From Clostridia bacterium (GTDB lineage: Bacteria; Bacillota; Clostridia; Christensenellales; Aristaeellaceae), in assembly GCA_900759005.1 (NCBI GenBank), contig CAAEUQ010000055.1, positions 1 through 16,794 on the forward strand: a stretch of DNA of 16,794 nucleotides, written 5' to 3'. Below are positions 6,992-14,736 of the stretch, in pieces (the stretch's first letter is position 1; the number at the start of each line of letters is the position of its first letter). The notes under the pieces were generated by a model, which made no database searches, was not told where the DNA came from, and was given only the letters and a program-made list of their open reading frames with translations. Position numbers and translations under genes: made by a program.

Positions 6992-7762
6992 TTAAAAACC
7001 ATTGCTTTTCAGCCAGTTCTGAAACAGTCCGCACCATTGGTGCGCAATCGGATTCTTCGCCGATATGCCGATTCCGTGGCGCCCGTGTGGGAAAATGTGC
7101 AGCTCCGCCTTTACACCGCAATCGTTCAGTGCGCGCGCCATCTCAAACGCATGACCGACGTTAACCACGCCGTCGTCCATCGTATGCCAGATAAACGCCG
7201 GCGGCGTATCAGAAGAAATGTGCAGATACGGCGAGAATGCCTCCAGTGTCTCCGGATCATCCGAAAGCGCGCCCAGGAGGTTGCGCCGCGAACCCTTCTG
7301 ATCATAGTGAATCAGATCGACCGGCGTATAGCAAAGCGCAAACGCGTCCGGTCGCGCCGAAAGGCGTTCGATCGGGTCGCCCGCTTCGGGATCGCCGTCC
7401 GTATTCGCCGTCGCGACCATCGCGGAGATATGTCCGCCCGCCGAAAAGCCCATTATGCCGACCTTTTCATAGCCCATCGAGCGGAGCAGGCGCAATGCGC
7501 GCAGCGCGTCGGTCATCGGCGCATAGCGGCTGCACGGGAGAATCCGATAATCCAGCACATACGCCGAAACGCCGATTGCATTCACCATTTCAGCTACCGG
7601 ATCACCCTCGATCTCAGCCTTCATCGTGTATCCGCCGCCGGGACAGACCAGCATCGCGCTTCTGCTTTCCGGTATTCGAAATTCCTTCATCGCCGGAATC
7701 TGCTCGGGATAGCCCTCGGCATACGGAATTGCGCCCGACCAGAGCGGAATCATTCGGTTCAT
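6992..7762 (-). CDS. Alpha/beta hydrolase, acetyl-esterase type (proximal paralogue)
   Basis: A 256-residue soluble serine hydrolase with the triad Ser107 (GFSAGG), Asp197 (HTMDDGVVN) and His229 (GRHGIGI) and the oxyanion segment CPGGGY at 40-45. No signal peptide or membrane segment is visible. It matches the gene at 6029-6808 along its whole length with almost no gaps; the main difference is around the acidic residue, where this copy reads MDDGVVNVGH and the other STDECVPVEN, suggesting different substrates. The ATG at 7762 is preceded by AGGAGAAAAGG. The end of the upstream terminator is only 21 bases before the start codon, so expression seems to depend on read-through from the HAD/xpt operon or on a promoter I cannot see. 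Confidence 0.85.
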   Translation of the reverse strand: MNRMIPLWSGAIPYAEGYPEQIPAMKEFRIPESRSAMLVCPGGGYTMKAEIEGDPVAEMVNAIGVSAYVLDYRILPCSRYAPMTDALRALRLLRSMGYEKVGIMGFSAGGHISAMVATANTDGDPEAGDPIERLSARPDAFALCYTPVDLIHYDQKGSRRNLLGALSDDPETLEAFSPYLHISSDTPPAFIWHTMDDGVVNVGHAFEMARALNDCGVKAELHIFPHGRHGIGISAKNPIAHQWCGLFQNWLKSNGF

Positions 7763-7783
7763 GCCTTTTCTCCTTTCCTCAAG

Positions 7784-7816
7784 AAAAAAACGGAGAGAAC
7801 ACGGTTGTCCTCTCCG
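7784..7816 (-). terminator. Strong intrinsic terminator after the HAD-IIA gene, just before the hydrolase pair
   Basis: On the minus strand CGGAGAGGACA pairs with TGTTCTCTCCG (11 bp including one G-U pair) around an ACCG loop, followed directly by seven T residues. It begins six bases after the HAD stop codon and its T-run ends 21 bases before the ATG of the first hydrolase, so it also sits in the leader of that gene. Confidence 0.88.
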
Positions 7817-7822
7817 CCATTT

Positions 7823-8602
7823 TTACAGCAGCTCGTTCATATCGGACAGGCGACCGAACTTCAGATTCGGCACCGTCTTGGATTCGGCGAGCATTTCCTC
7901 GGTAGTTTCGCCGGACATAACCAGAATCGACAGCATACCGCTGCGAAGACCGGTTTCAATATCCGTATACAGGCGGTCGCCCACCATTGCCAGCTCGTTT
8001 ACCTTCAAACCCGTTCTGCGCAGCACGGCTTCGACAATGCCGGTATAGGGCTTGCCGACGATCAGATCCGGGCGACGGCCGGTGGACGCTTCGATGAAGT
8101 CCATGATCGCGCCGATGTCCGGCATGAAGCCCGTCTCGGTCGGGCAGTTGAAATCCGGATGCGTCGCGATATAGGGAAGGCCCGCGCGCACGAAATTGCA
8201 AACGTCCCACATCTTCTGATACGTCAGCGTCGTATCAAAGCCGATCACGACGATCTCGGGATTCTCGTTATCTACCGGAATGCCCGCTTCCTTAAACTCC
8301 TCGAGCAGGAATTCGTTGCCCAACACGAACGCACGCTTGCCGGGATACAGCTCGTTGATCTTCTCACAGGTGGCTTCGCCGGAGGTCATGACCTTGCTGC
8401 GATCGATATTCAGCCCCATCTTCGCGAGCTTCTGCACATAGAAATTCGCGTTGTGGGAGGAATTGTTGGTCAGGAACATGAAATCGCGTCCGGAGGAAAC
8501 GACCTTATCGATAAACGAAAGTGAGCCGTCGATCAGCTGATTGCCGAGGTAGAACGTGCCGTCCATGTCCAGAAGAAAGCATTTTACGTCTTTGAGTTCC
8601 AT
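7823..8602 (-). CDS. HAD-IIA family hydrolase (NagD-like phosphatase)
   Basis: A 259-residue cytoplasmic phosphatase. HAD motif I is LLDMDGTFY with nucleophile Asp12 and acid/base Asp14, motif II is FLTNNSS, the motif III lysine is in IVGKPYTG, and motif IV is MVGDRLYTDI. Between motifs II and III there is a C2-type cap containing VVIGFDTTLTYQKM and THPDFNCPTE, characteristic of the NagD/phosphoglycolate/4-nitrophenyl phosphatase subgroup. Likely substrates are small phosphate esters such as nucleotides or sugar phosphates. Its position 18 bases after xanthine phosphoribosyltransferase fits a nucleotide-related or housekeeping role, but that is inference. The ATG at 8602 has AAAGGA upstream. 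A strong terminator follows. Confidence 0.9.
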   Translation of the reverse strand: MELKDVKCFLLDMDGTFYLGNQLIDGSLSFIDKVVSSGRDFMFLTNNSSHNANFYVQKLAKMGLNIDRSKVMTSGEATCEKINELYPGKRAFVLGNEFLLEEFKEAGIPVDNENPEIVVIGFDTTLTYQKMWDVCNFVRAGLPYIATHPDFNCPTETGFMPDIGAIMDFIEASTGRRPDLIVGKPYTGIVEAVLRRTGLKVNELAMVGDRLYTDIETGLRSGMLSILVMSGETTEEMLAESKTVPNLKFGRLSDMNELL

Positions 8603-8620
8603 TTTTCATTCATCCTTTGC

Positions 8621-9190
8621 TTATTCAAATTCGATTACGTTTTCCGCCATGCGGCTGACCGGCGCGAGCACCTCAACCGTATACCCCGCTTCGCGGAGCT
8701 TGCCGAGACCCGGCTGGAACGCTTTTGCGATCACCGCGCCCACGCCCGCGACCGTCGCGCCCGCCTTTTCAAGCAGACGAATGCCGCCGAACGCCGCTTC
8801 GCCGTTGGCAAGAAAATCATCGATCAAAAGCACTTTGTCGCCCGGTCGGACGAACTTGCTCTTGAGCGTCAGCTGATAGGAAGCGTTTTTCGTAAACGAA
8901 AACACTTCGGTCTGGAGAATCCCATCCTTGAGAATGCTGGAGACGGATTTTTTCATGATCACCAGCGGCACGCGCATCGTAAGCGCCGTCATAACCGCCG
9001 GCGCAATGCCGGAGGATTCAATCGTCGCCACGCGCGTAATGCCCGCGTCCGCAAACCGGCGCGCAAACTCCTCGCCCACCGCCTGCATCAAAACCGGATC
9101 CACCTGATGATTCAGAAACGAATCCACCAGAAGCACCTGATCGTTCAGCGCATGACCCTCTTCCAGGATTCTCTTTTTCAGCATTTCCAT
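8621..9190 (-). CDS. xpt: Xanthine phosphoribosyltransferase
   Basis: A 189-residue cytoplasmic purine salvage enzyme that joins xanthine and PRPP to form XMP. The N-terminus carries the Xpt-specific VDSFLNHQVDP and the PRPP-binding loop is VLLIDDFLANGEA. The stretch IESSGIAPA provides the other phosphate-binding loop. The length matches the Bacillus enzyme, and the beginning MEMLKKRILEEG aligns with it, supporting the ATG at 9190 over the internal Met at residue 3; AGGGGGA lies upstream. In many Firmicutes xpt is preceded by a guanine riboswitch, but here only 18 bases separate it from the CNNM gene, so no riboswitch is present at this position and control must come from the upstream promoter. 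Confidence 0.96.
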   Translation of the reverse strand: MEMLKKRILEEGHALNDQVLLVDSFLNHQVDPVLMQAVGEEFARRFADAGITRVATIESSGIAPAVMTALTMRVPLVIMKKSVSSILKDGILQTEVFSFTKNASYQLTLKSKFVRPGDKVLLIDDFLANGEAAFGGIRLLEKAGATVAGVGAVIAKAFQPGLGKLREAGYTVEVLAPVSRMAENVIEFE

Positions 9191-9208
9191 GCCGGATTCC
9201 CCCTTTGT

Positions 9209-10513
9209 TTACTCGTCTTCCTCTTTTTTTGCCTCGGGCAGTTTCTCAACGATCGCCCATTCCACGCGGCGATCGGCGATCTCCGTAACGCTGACGCGAA
9301 TACCGAAGCATTCCACCACCGGGCGCGCGCCGTCCGCCGGAACCTCTGCCAGATGGTTGAACACCAGTCCGCCCAGCGTATCGTATTCCTCGTCCAGCGG
9401 AAGCTCGACGTTCAGCTCTTCACCCAGCGTTTCAAGATCCACTGAACCGGCAACGCGCCAGCGGCCGTCCGGAAGCGGCGTAATGTCCTGTTCCTCGTTG
9501 GGATCGAATTCGTCGTAAATATTGCCGACGATTTCTTCCAGAAGGTCTTCCATCGTGATCAGTCCGCTCGTTCCGCCGTATTCGTCGATCACGATCGACA
9601 TATGCTGCTTGCGCGTCTGCATTTCGCGGAACAGCACATCCGTGTGTACCGTTTCGGGAACGAAATGCGCCGGACGAATCAGCTCGCGGAAGGGTTTTGG
9701 ATTCTCCTTGCAGCGATTGATCAGGAAATCGCGCGCGGTCAGAATACCGGTCACATTATCGATCGATCCATCGTAAACCGGGAAGCGCGAAAGCCCGCTC
9801 TGTGCAATGACGTTCAAAACCTTGTCCTCGCTCATTGAAAGGTCGATCGCGGTAATATCCTTGCGATGCACCATGCATTCCTCGGCGCTGGTATTGTTGA
9901 ATTCGAAGATATTCTCGATCATTTCCTTTTCATCGGATTCGATCGCGCCCTTCTCCTCGCCGATGTCCACCATCATGCGGATGTCCTCTTCCGTCACGCG
10001 CTCCGCCGCGCTGCCGATGCCGATATGGAACGGCTTCAGAATCGCCGCCGCCAGCCAACACGCGGGCTTCGTAATCACGGAAAGGACGTAAATCGCGCTT
10101 TCGCCGATCAGCGACGCGTTTCTCAGCGCCTTCTCCGGCTTTCCGGACGCGACGCTGCCGGGCAGTACCGCCGTGAATGCCGCCGCAATAATGCCATAGA
10201 CGATCAGAATCAATATCGCCGCCGCGAGCGATTCGATCTTCAGCCATTGCGCAACCGACGGTGCAATCGCCGTTTCCAGACACGCAAACGCCGCGCAGAT
10301 CAGCAGCGCGTAAGTCATTCGAATCTCGCCGTAGCCTTCGTCAAACCGTCGAAGCAGTCTCAGCGCGCGCCTTGCGCCGGAATCGCCGCCGCTCACCTGC
10401 TTTTCCAGCTCGTTTTCATCCACCGCGGGCAGCGCAGCGTTTACCGCATACACGCATCCCGCAATCATCATCAATACCGCGCACAGAATACACGGACCTA
10501 AGGGAACAGCCAT
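9209..10513 (-). CDS. CNNM/CBS domain membrane protein (HlyC/CorC-like), with divergent membrane domain
   Basis: About 434 residues. The N-terminal third has three to four hydrophobic segments (roughly 5-30, 66-90, 96-118 and 140-160), followed by two CBS domains (about 214-270 and 278-335, with SRFPVYDGSIDNVTGIL and MSIVIDEYGGTSGLITMEDL) and a C-terminal CorC/HlyC domain (about 347-430, with DEEYDTLGGLVFNHL). Family members are linked to Mg2+ or Co2+ transport and CBS domains sense nucleotides. The usual membrane-domain signatures (SGxEtAL, GNN and GExxPK) are not present: the matching places read AVNAAL, RMTYAL and TAVLPGS, so ion transport by the standard route is doubtful. An upstream in-frame ATG at 10537 lacks a ribosome binding site; AAGGAGGT inside that extension supports ATG 10513, or TTG 10519. 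Confidence 0.85.
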   Translation of the reverse strand: MAVPLGPCILCAVLMMIAGCVYAVNAALPAVDENELEKQVSGGDSGARRALRLLRRFDEGYGEIRMTYALLICAAFACLETAIAPSVAQWLKIESLAAAILILIVYGIIAAAFTAVLPGSVASGKPEKALRNASLIGESAIYVLSVITKPACWLAAAILKPFHIGIGSAAERVTEEDIRMMVDIGEEKGAIESDEKEMIENIFEFNNTSAEECMVHRKDITAIDLSMSEDKVLNVIAQSGLSRFPVYDGSIDNVTGILTARDFLINRCKENPKPFRELIRPAHFVPETVHTDVLFREMQTRKQHMSIVIDEYGGTSGLITMEDLLEEIVGNIYDEFDPNEEQDITPLPDGRWRVAGSVDLETLGEELNVELPLDEEYDTLGGLVFNHLAEVPADGARPVVECFGIRVSVTEIADRRVEWAIVEKLPEAKKEEDE

Positions 10514-10523
10514 ATTCAAGGCA

Positions 10524-10531
10524 ACCTCCTT
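10524..10531 (-). promoter_or_regulatory. Ribosome binding site that decides the CNNM gene start
   Basis: A full AAGGAGGT on the minus strand falls after an in-frame ATG at 10537 and before TTG 10519 (five bases from GGAGG) and ATG 10513 (eleven bases). The upstream ATG has no purine-rich site before it, so the shorter protein is preferred. Confidence 0.75.
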
Positions 10532-10571
10532 GCTCATTCAAAAGAAAAATATACACGAACAGTTATTTTTT

Positions 10572-10580
10572 ATTATAGCA
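10572..10580 (-). promoter_or_regulatory. Extended -10 promoter of the CNNM-xpt-HAD operon
   Basis: TGCTATAAT on the minus strand is a perfect extended -10 element. The bases 17 upstream (TATCTA) match a -35 box poorly, which is normal for this class. The predicted start near 10565 gives a leader of about 50 bases. The promoter is divergent from the MarR promoter 60 bases away. Confidence 0.75.
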
Positions 10581-10638
10581 CATTTTTCCGCGCATAGATA
10601 GAATTCTTGCAAATTTTCTGTGATTTTGCGTTTTATGC

Positions 10639-10668
10639 TTGACAAACGCGCTTTTCGCGCGATATACT
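10639..10668 (+). promoter_or_regulatory. Sigma-A-type promoter of the MarR-exporter operon with spacer palindrome
   Basis: A perfect TTGACA (10639-10644), an 18-base spacer and TATACT (10663-10668). The spacer holds the inverted repeat CGCGC-TTTTC-GCGCG (10647-10661), centred between the two boxes, a position suited to repression by a dimeric regulator such as the MarR protein encoded next. A second small inverted repeat GAATA-TCTAT-TATTC (10687-10701) lies downstream, before the ribosome binding site. Confidence 0.75.
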
Positions 10669-10716
10669 CCATATTGTTCAATTTTAGAATATCTATTATT
10701 CAAGGATGTGAGTTCA

Positions 10717-11163
10717 ATGGAGCGCACGGTCACAGCGGCGCAGATGTTCTTAAACGCGCGTCAGCTGATGGAAGCGTATACAACGGTGTTGAAACCCTTG
10801 TGTCTGGAAACGGGAATGCCACAGATGGCAATGGACATACTCTTATTTCTCGCGAACAATCCCGATCACGCAACGGCGAATGAAATCTGCCGCCTGCGCG
10901 GATTCAAGCCGGGAATTGTCTCCGTTCACGTGGACAAGCTGGTAAGCGAAGGACTTTTGCAGCGCGAAAGCGTTCCGGGCGACCGCCGGAAGACAAGCCT
11001 TACGCCGACGAACGCAGCAAGCGATCTGATTGCCCGCGGACGCGCGATGCAGAAATCATTTACGCATCAGCTGATGGAAGGGCTCTCAGAGGACGAGCTT
11101 CAATGCTTTATGCATTGTTTGACCGTCTTTCATCGTAATATCGACCGCATTCGAAATGCGTAA
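10717..11163 (+). CDS. MarR-family transcriptional regulator
   Basis: A 148-residue protein with the MarR winged-helix layout: an N-terminal dimerisation helix, the segment MAMDILLFLANNPDHATANEICRL (about 45-65) leading into the helix-turn-helix, a recognition helix near KPGIVSVHVDKLVSEGLL, and a wing with the family's charged PGDRRKTSLTPT. C-terminal helices complete the dimer interface. The start is ATG 10717 with AAGGA ten bases upstream; a longer frame opening at TTG 10639 is rejected because that codon is the -35 box. MarR proteins usually repress their own operon and release DNA on binding a small phenolic or toxic ligand. Two ABC exporter genes follow after 17 bases, making efflux control the probable job; a palindrome in its promoter spacer is a candidate operator. 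Confidence 0.9.
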   Translation: MERTVTAAQMFLNARQLMEAYTTVLKPLCLETGMPQMAMDILLFLANNPDHATANEICRLRGFKPGIVSVHVDKLVSEGLLQRESVPGDRRKTSLTPTNAASDLIARGRAMQKSFTHQLMEGLSEDELQCFMHCLTVFHRNIDRIRNA

Positions 11164-11180
11164 CAAACAGGAGGAACAAT

Positions 11181-12932
11181 ATGCTTAAACTTCTCAAGAA
11201 TATGCGCAAACGCGAAATCCTGATGGCGATGCTCTGCGCGGTGCTGGTGCTCGGACAGGTGTATTTCGACCTGCTGCTGCCGGACTACATGACGGATCTG
11301 ACGCGCCTGATCAAAACGCCGGGCACGCAGACGGGCGATATCGCGGCAATCGGCGGCAAAATGCTGCTCTGCACGCTGGCAAGCGCGGTGCTGGCGATTG
11401 GCTGCGGGTATCTTTCGGCAAAAACCGCATCCGGATTCAGCTACGCGGTGCGCAGAAAGCTGTTCTGCCACGTGATGGACGTCGGCAGCGAAGAAATGCA
11501 GGATTTCTCGGTACCGAGCCTGATTACGCGCACGACGAACGACATCACGCAAATTCAGATGTTCATTTCAATGGGGCTTCAGCTGCTGATCAAATCGCCG
11601 ATCATGGCGGTTTGGGCGGTGATCAAGATTCTCGGAAAGAGCTGGGAGCTTTCGGCGGTTACGGCAGCGTTCGTGGTCGTGATCTGCGCAACGGTGCTCT
11701 CGATCATGTCGGTATGCCTCCCCCGCTTCCGCCTGGTTCAGAAGATGACCGATAGGATCAACCGCGTCGCGCGCGAAAACCTCACGGGCATCAACGTCGT
11801 TCACGCGTTCAACGCGGAAGACTATCAGAATCACAAATTTGACGACCCGAGTCACGAAATGTTCTCGCTTCAGACGAAGAACCAGCGCCTGTTCGCCGCA
11901 ATGATGCCGATCATGATGCTGGGCATGAACGGGCTTTCCCTTTCGGTGTACTGGCTGGGCGCGGCACTGATTGAAAAACTCGCAACGCCGGTCGCCAGGC
12001 TCTCGATGTTCAGCGAAGTGGTCGTGTTCGGCACGTATGCGACGTATGTGGTCATGTCGTTTATGATGCTTACGATGATTTTCATGATGCTGCCGCAGGC
12101 GCAGGTCTCCGCGGAGCGCATCAACGAGGTGCTCTCGCGCAAGGCGCATATTGTGGAAGGCAATTCGGAGGGCGGCAACGAAACCGGCTCCGTCGAATTC
12201 GATCATGTGTCTTTCCGCTATCCGCACGCGTCGGAGGACGAGCTGACCGATATTTCGTTTAAGGTAAACAGAGGTGAAACGCTTGCGATCATCGGCGCGA
12301 CCGGCAGCGGCAAAACCACGCTGGTCAGCCTGATTCCGCGCTTTTACGATGCGACGCAGGGCACGGTTCGCGTCGACGGCACGGACGTGCGCGATTACAA
12401 ATTCTCTTTCCTTTATAATAAGATCGGTTACGTGACCCAGAAAGCGGTTCTCTTTGCCGGAACAATCCGCGAAAACGTGTTCTTCGGCGAAAGCGCCGCG
12501 CCGGAAGACGATGAAAATCTCGCCCGCGCAATTCGGCTTTCGCAGGCGGAGGAATTTGTTTCGAAGCTGCCGGATGGTACAAATCACCCGATTGCGCAGC
12601 TCGGCAGAAACGTTTCCGGCGGTCAGAAGCAGCGCCTGTCAATCGCCCGTGCGCTCGCGCGCAAGCCGGAGATCCTTGTATTCGACGATTCGTTCTCCGC
12701 GCTGGACTACCGCACGGACGCACGGCTGCGCGCGGGCTTGAACGAATCCGCAAAGGACGCGACGAAGATCATCGTCGCTCAGCGCATCAGCACCATCCGC
12801 CATGCGGACAAGATTCTCGTGCTCGATCGCGGCAGGATTGCCGGCATGGGCACGCACGAAGAGCTGATGCAGTCGTGCGACGTTTATCGCGAAATCGCGG
12901 AATCGCAGCTCAGTCAGTCGGAACTGGCGTAA
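11181..12932 (+). CDS. ABC exporter half-transporter with degenerate ATPase site (heterodimer subunit 1)
   Basis: A 583-residue fusion of a six-helix type IV exporter membrane domain (about 1-310) and a nucleotide-binding domain. Walker A is GATGSGKTT (372-380), the Q-loop Gln is 420, and the signature is VSGGQ (478-482). Walker B ends with Asp502, but the catalytic Glu position is Asp503 (FDDSFSALD), and the switch His is Gln534 (VAQRIST). These are the substitutions seen in the degenerate-site subunit of heterodimeric exporters such as TM287/288 and BmrCD. The canonical signature here would serve the partner's active site. The gene follows the MarR regulator by 17 bases and the partner begins 17 bases downstream. 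Multidrug or peptide/lipid export is likely; the substrate is not readable. Confidence 0.93.
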   Translation: MLKLLKNMRKREILMAMLCAVLVLGQVYFDLLLPDYMTDLTRLIKTPGTQTGDIAAIGGKMLLCTLASAVLAIGCGYLSAKTASGFSYAVRRKLFCHVMDVGSEEMQDFSVPSLITRTTNDITQIQMFISMGLQLLIKSPIMAVWAVIKILGKSWELSAVTAAFVVVICATVLSIMSVCLPRFRLVQKMTDRINRVARENLTGINVVHAFNAEDYQNHKFDDPSHEMFSLQTKNQRLFAAMMPIMMLGMNGLSLSVYWLGAALIEKLATPVARLSMFSEVVVFGTYATYVVMSFMMLTMIFMMLPQAQVSAERINEVLSRKAHIVEGNSEGGNETGSVEFDHVSFRYPHASEDELTDISFKVNRGETLAIIGATGSGKTTLVSLIPRFYDATQGTVRVDGTDVRDYKFSFLYNKIGYVTQKAVLFAGTIRENVFFGESAAPEDDENLARAIRLSQAEEFVSKLPDGTNHPIAQLGRNVSGGQKQRLSIARALARKPEILVFDDSFSALDYRTDARLRAGLNESAKDATKIIVAQRISTIRHADKILVLDRGRIAGMGTHEELMQSCDVYREIAESQLSQSELA

Positions 12933-12934
12933 GC

Positions 12935-12943
12935 AAAGGAGGG
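12935..12943 (+). promoter_or_regulatory. Ribosome binding site that decides the second ABC gene start
   Basis: AAAGGAGGG lies six bases before ATG 12950. The frame stays open further upstream to an ATG at 12875, inside the first ABC gene and without a ribosome binding site, so the longer version is not used. Confidence 0.85.
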
Positions 12944-12949
12944 AAAACG

Positions 12950-14722
12950 ATGAAAAATCAAAAGCGCGACGCGAACATCTCTCGCGCGATCAATCATTCC
13001 GCAAGCTATATGCGTTCGAGCCTGCCGCTCGTCATTCTGGCGCTCATTCTCGCCGCGCTCGGCGCGGGCATGACCATCGCCGGGCCGAACAAGCTTGGCG
13101 AAATCGCCAATCTCATTTCCGAAGGACTGGCAACGAAGATCGATCTTTCCGCCGTTGCGCGCGTAGGTATCTTTCTGGCAGCGCTGTATGCGCTGAGCGC
13201 GCTGTTTTCGTTCATCCAGCATTATATCATGGCAAATGTAACGCTGGATATGTCCTATCGGCTGCGCACGGATCTTTCGGAAAAAATCAATCGCCTGCCG
13301 CAGAAATTCTTCAATAATCATGCGCAGGGCGACGTACTGAGCCTGATCACCAACGATGTTTCCACGCTCCAGCAGGGGCTTACGAACAGCCTGCCCACGA
13401 TCATCAGCGCAGCGACGCAATTCATCGGCTGTCTGATCATGATGTTCATCACCGAATGGCGGCTTGCGCTTTCGGCGCTGCTGATCACGCTTCTGGGCAT
13501 GGCGGCGATGATGCTGATCATGTCGCGCTCGCAGCGATTCTTCACTGCACGTCAGGAAAGTCTGGGCGAGTTGAACGGCTACATCGAGGAAATGTACTCC
13601 GGTCACGAGGTCGTTCGCATTTCGCGCGCAGACGATGCGGTAAAGGCAAAGTTCGATTCCCTGAACGAAAAGGTTTACGACGCAAACTGGCGCTCTCAGT
13701 TCCTTTCCGGCGTGATGCAGCCGATCATGAACATCGTCGGAAACGTCGCATACGTCGCGGTGTGCGTGCTCGGTTCAATTCTCGCGCTGAACGGCTCGAT
13801 CGATTTCGGCGTAATCGTATCGTTTATCTTCTACGTCCGCCTGTTCACATCCCCGCTTACGCAGATCGCGCAGGGCATGACGAACCTCCAGACCGCCTCC
13901 GCATCCGCGAACCGCATTTTCACGTTTCTCGGCAGTGAAGAGCTTTCGGATGAAAGCGAAAAGCCTGAAACCAGCGCTGCCGTGCGCGGCAAGGTTGATT
14001 TCGATCACGTCCGCTTCGCGTATCCGGGCTGCGAGGCCAAACCCGTAATCAAGGATTTCTCCGCGCACGTCGAACCGGGCGAAAAGGTCGCGATTGTCGG
14101 GCCGACCGGCGCTGGCAAAACCACGATGGTCAACCTCCTGATGCGCTTCTTTGAAATCAATTCCGGCAGCATCAAAATCGACGGCGTTTCGATCGCCGAT
14201 ATGCGCCGCGAGGATGTTCACCGCATGTTCGGCATGGTTTTGCAGGATACATGGCTGTTTGAGGGTTCCATTCGCGAAAATTTGGTGTATAATATGGAGG
14301 GGGTCACGGATGAAGACGTGATGCGCGCGCTTGCAGCGTGCGGCATGGACAAGTTCGTTCGCACGCTACCGGAGGGGCTGGACACAGTGCTTACCGAATC
14401 CGTCGCGATTTCCGCCGGTCAGAAACAGCTTCTGACCATTGCGCGCGCGATGCTTCAGAATGCGCCGATGCTGATTCTCGACGAGGCGACCAGCTCGGTC
14501 GATACGCGCACGGAGCTGATCATTCAGCGCGCGATGGACGCGCTGACGAAAGGACGCACGAGCTTCGTCATCGCGCATCGCCTGTCGACGATCAAGAACG
14601 CCGACATGATTCTGGTCATGCGCGACGGCGACGTCATCGAGAGCGGCAATCACGAAGCGTTGATGAAAAAGCATGGCTTCTACTGCGACCTGTACAACAG
14701 TCAGTTTGAACAAACCGCATAA
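12950..14722 (+). CDS. ABC exporter half-transporter with canonical ATPase site (heterodimer subunit 2)
   Basis: A 590-residue exporter half-transporter: six membrane helices (about 20-320), then the ATPase domain. Walker A is GPTGAGKTT (384-392), the Q-loop Gln is 432, Walker B is LILDEATSSVD with Asp511 and catalytic Glu512, and the switch His is 543 (IAHRLST). The signature motif reads ISAGQ (487-491) instead of LSGGQ. In a heterodimer this deviant signature would face the degenerate Walker B of the preceding gene product, leaving one active and one inactive site, the classic asymmetric design. It starts 17 bases after subunit 1. The N-terminal stretch before the first helix is basic and short. 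The AI-2E-family gene follows after 14 bases. Confidence 0.94.
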   Translation: MKNQKRDANISRAINHSASYMRSSLPLVILALILAALGAGMTIAGPNKLGEIANLISEGLATKIDLSAVARVGIFLAALYALSALFSFIQHYIMANVTLDMSYRLRTDLSEKINRLPQKFFNNHAQGDVLSLITNDVSTLQQGLTNSLPTIISAATQFIGCLIMMFITEWRLALSALLITLLGMAAMMLIMSRSQRFFTARQESLGELNGYIEEMYSGHEVVRISRADDAVKAKFDSLNEKVYDANWRSQFLSGVMQPIMNIVGNVAYVAVCVLGSILALNGSIDFGVIVSFIFYVRLFTSPLTQIAQGMTNLQTASASANRIFTFLGSEELSDESEKPETSAAVRGKVDFDHVRFAYPGCEAKPVIKDFSAHVEPGEKVAIVGPTGAGKTTMVNLLMRFFEINSGSIKIDGVSIADMRREDVHRMFGMVLQDTWLFEGSIRENLVYNMEGVTDEDVMRALAACGMDKFVRTLPEGLDTVLTESVAISAGQKQLLTIARAMLQNAPMLILDEATSSVDTRTELIIQRAMDALTKGRTSFVIAHRLSTIKNADMILVMRDGDVIESGNHEALMKKHGFYCDLYNSQFEQTA

Positions 14723-14736
14723 AAACGGAGGAACGC

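Noticed and set aside
6811..7002. A 63-codon minus-strand frame filling the spacer between the two hydrolase genes.
   Set aside because: It overlaps the end of the proximal hydrolase, runs through the long inverted repeat and has no ribosome binding site or recognisable feature.
6929..8524. A 531-codon open frame on the plus strand opposite the proximal hydrolase and HAD genes.
   Set aside because: Fully antisense to two genes with intact catalytic motifs, crosses their terminator, and its product is Arg/His-rich without domain features.
9191..9208. Possible guanine riboswitch before xpt.
   Set aside because: Only 18 bases separate xpt from the preceding gene, far too short for a purine aptamer, and the operon leader near 10514-10565 does not show the conserved purine riboswitch core.
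10639..10716. N-terminal extension of the MarR protein from a TTG at 10639.
   Set aside because: The TTG is the first part of the TTGACA -35 box, so it is not in the transcript; ATG 10717 has a ribosome binding site and gives the normal family length.
14284..14312. A TATAAT followed by GGAGGGGG and an ATG, resembling an internal promoter and start.
   Set aside because: It lies inside the second ABC gene ATPase domain, no -35 box is present at the right distance, and the following frame is a short shadow.
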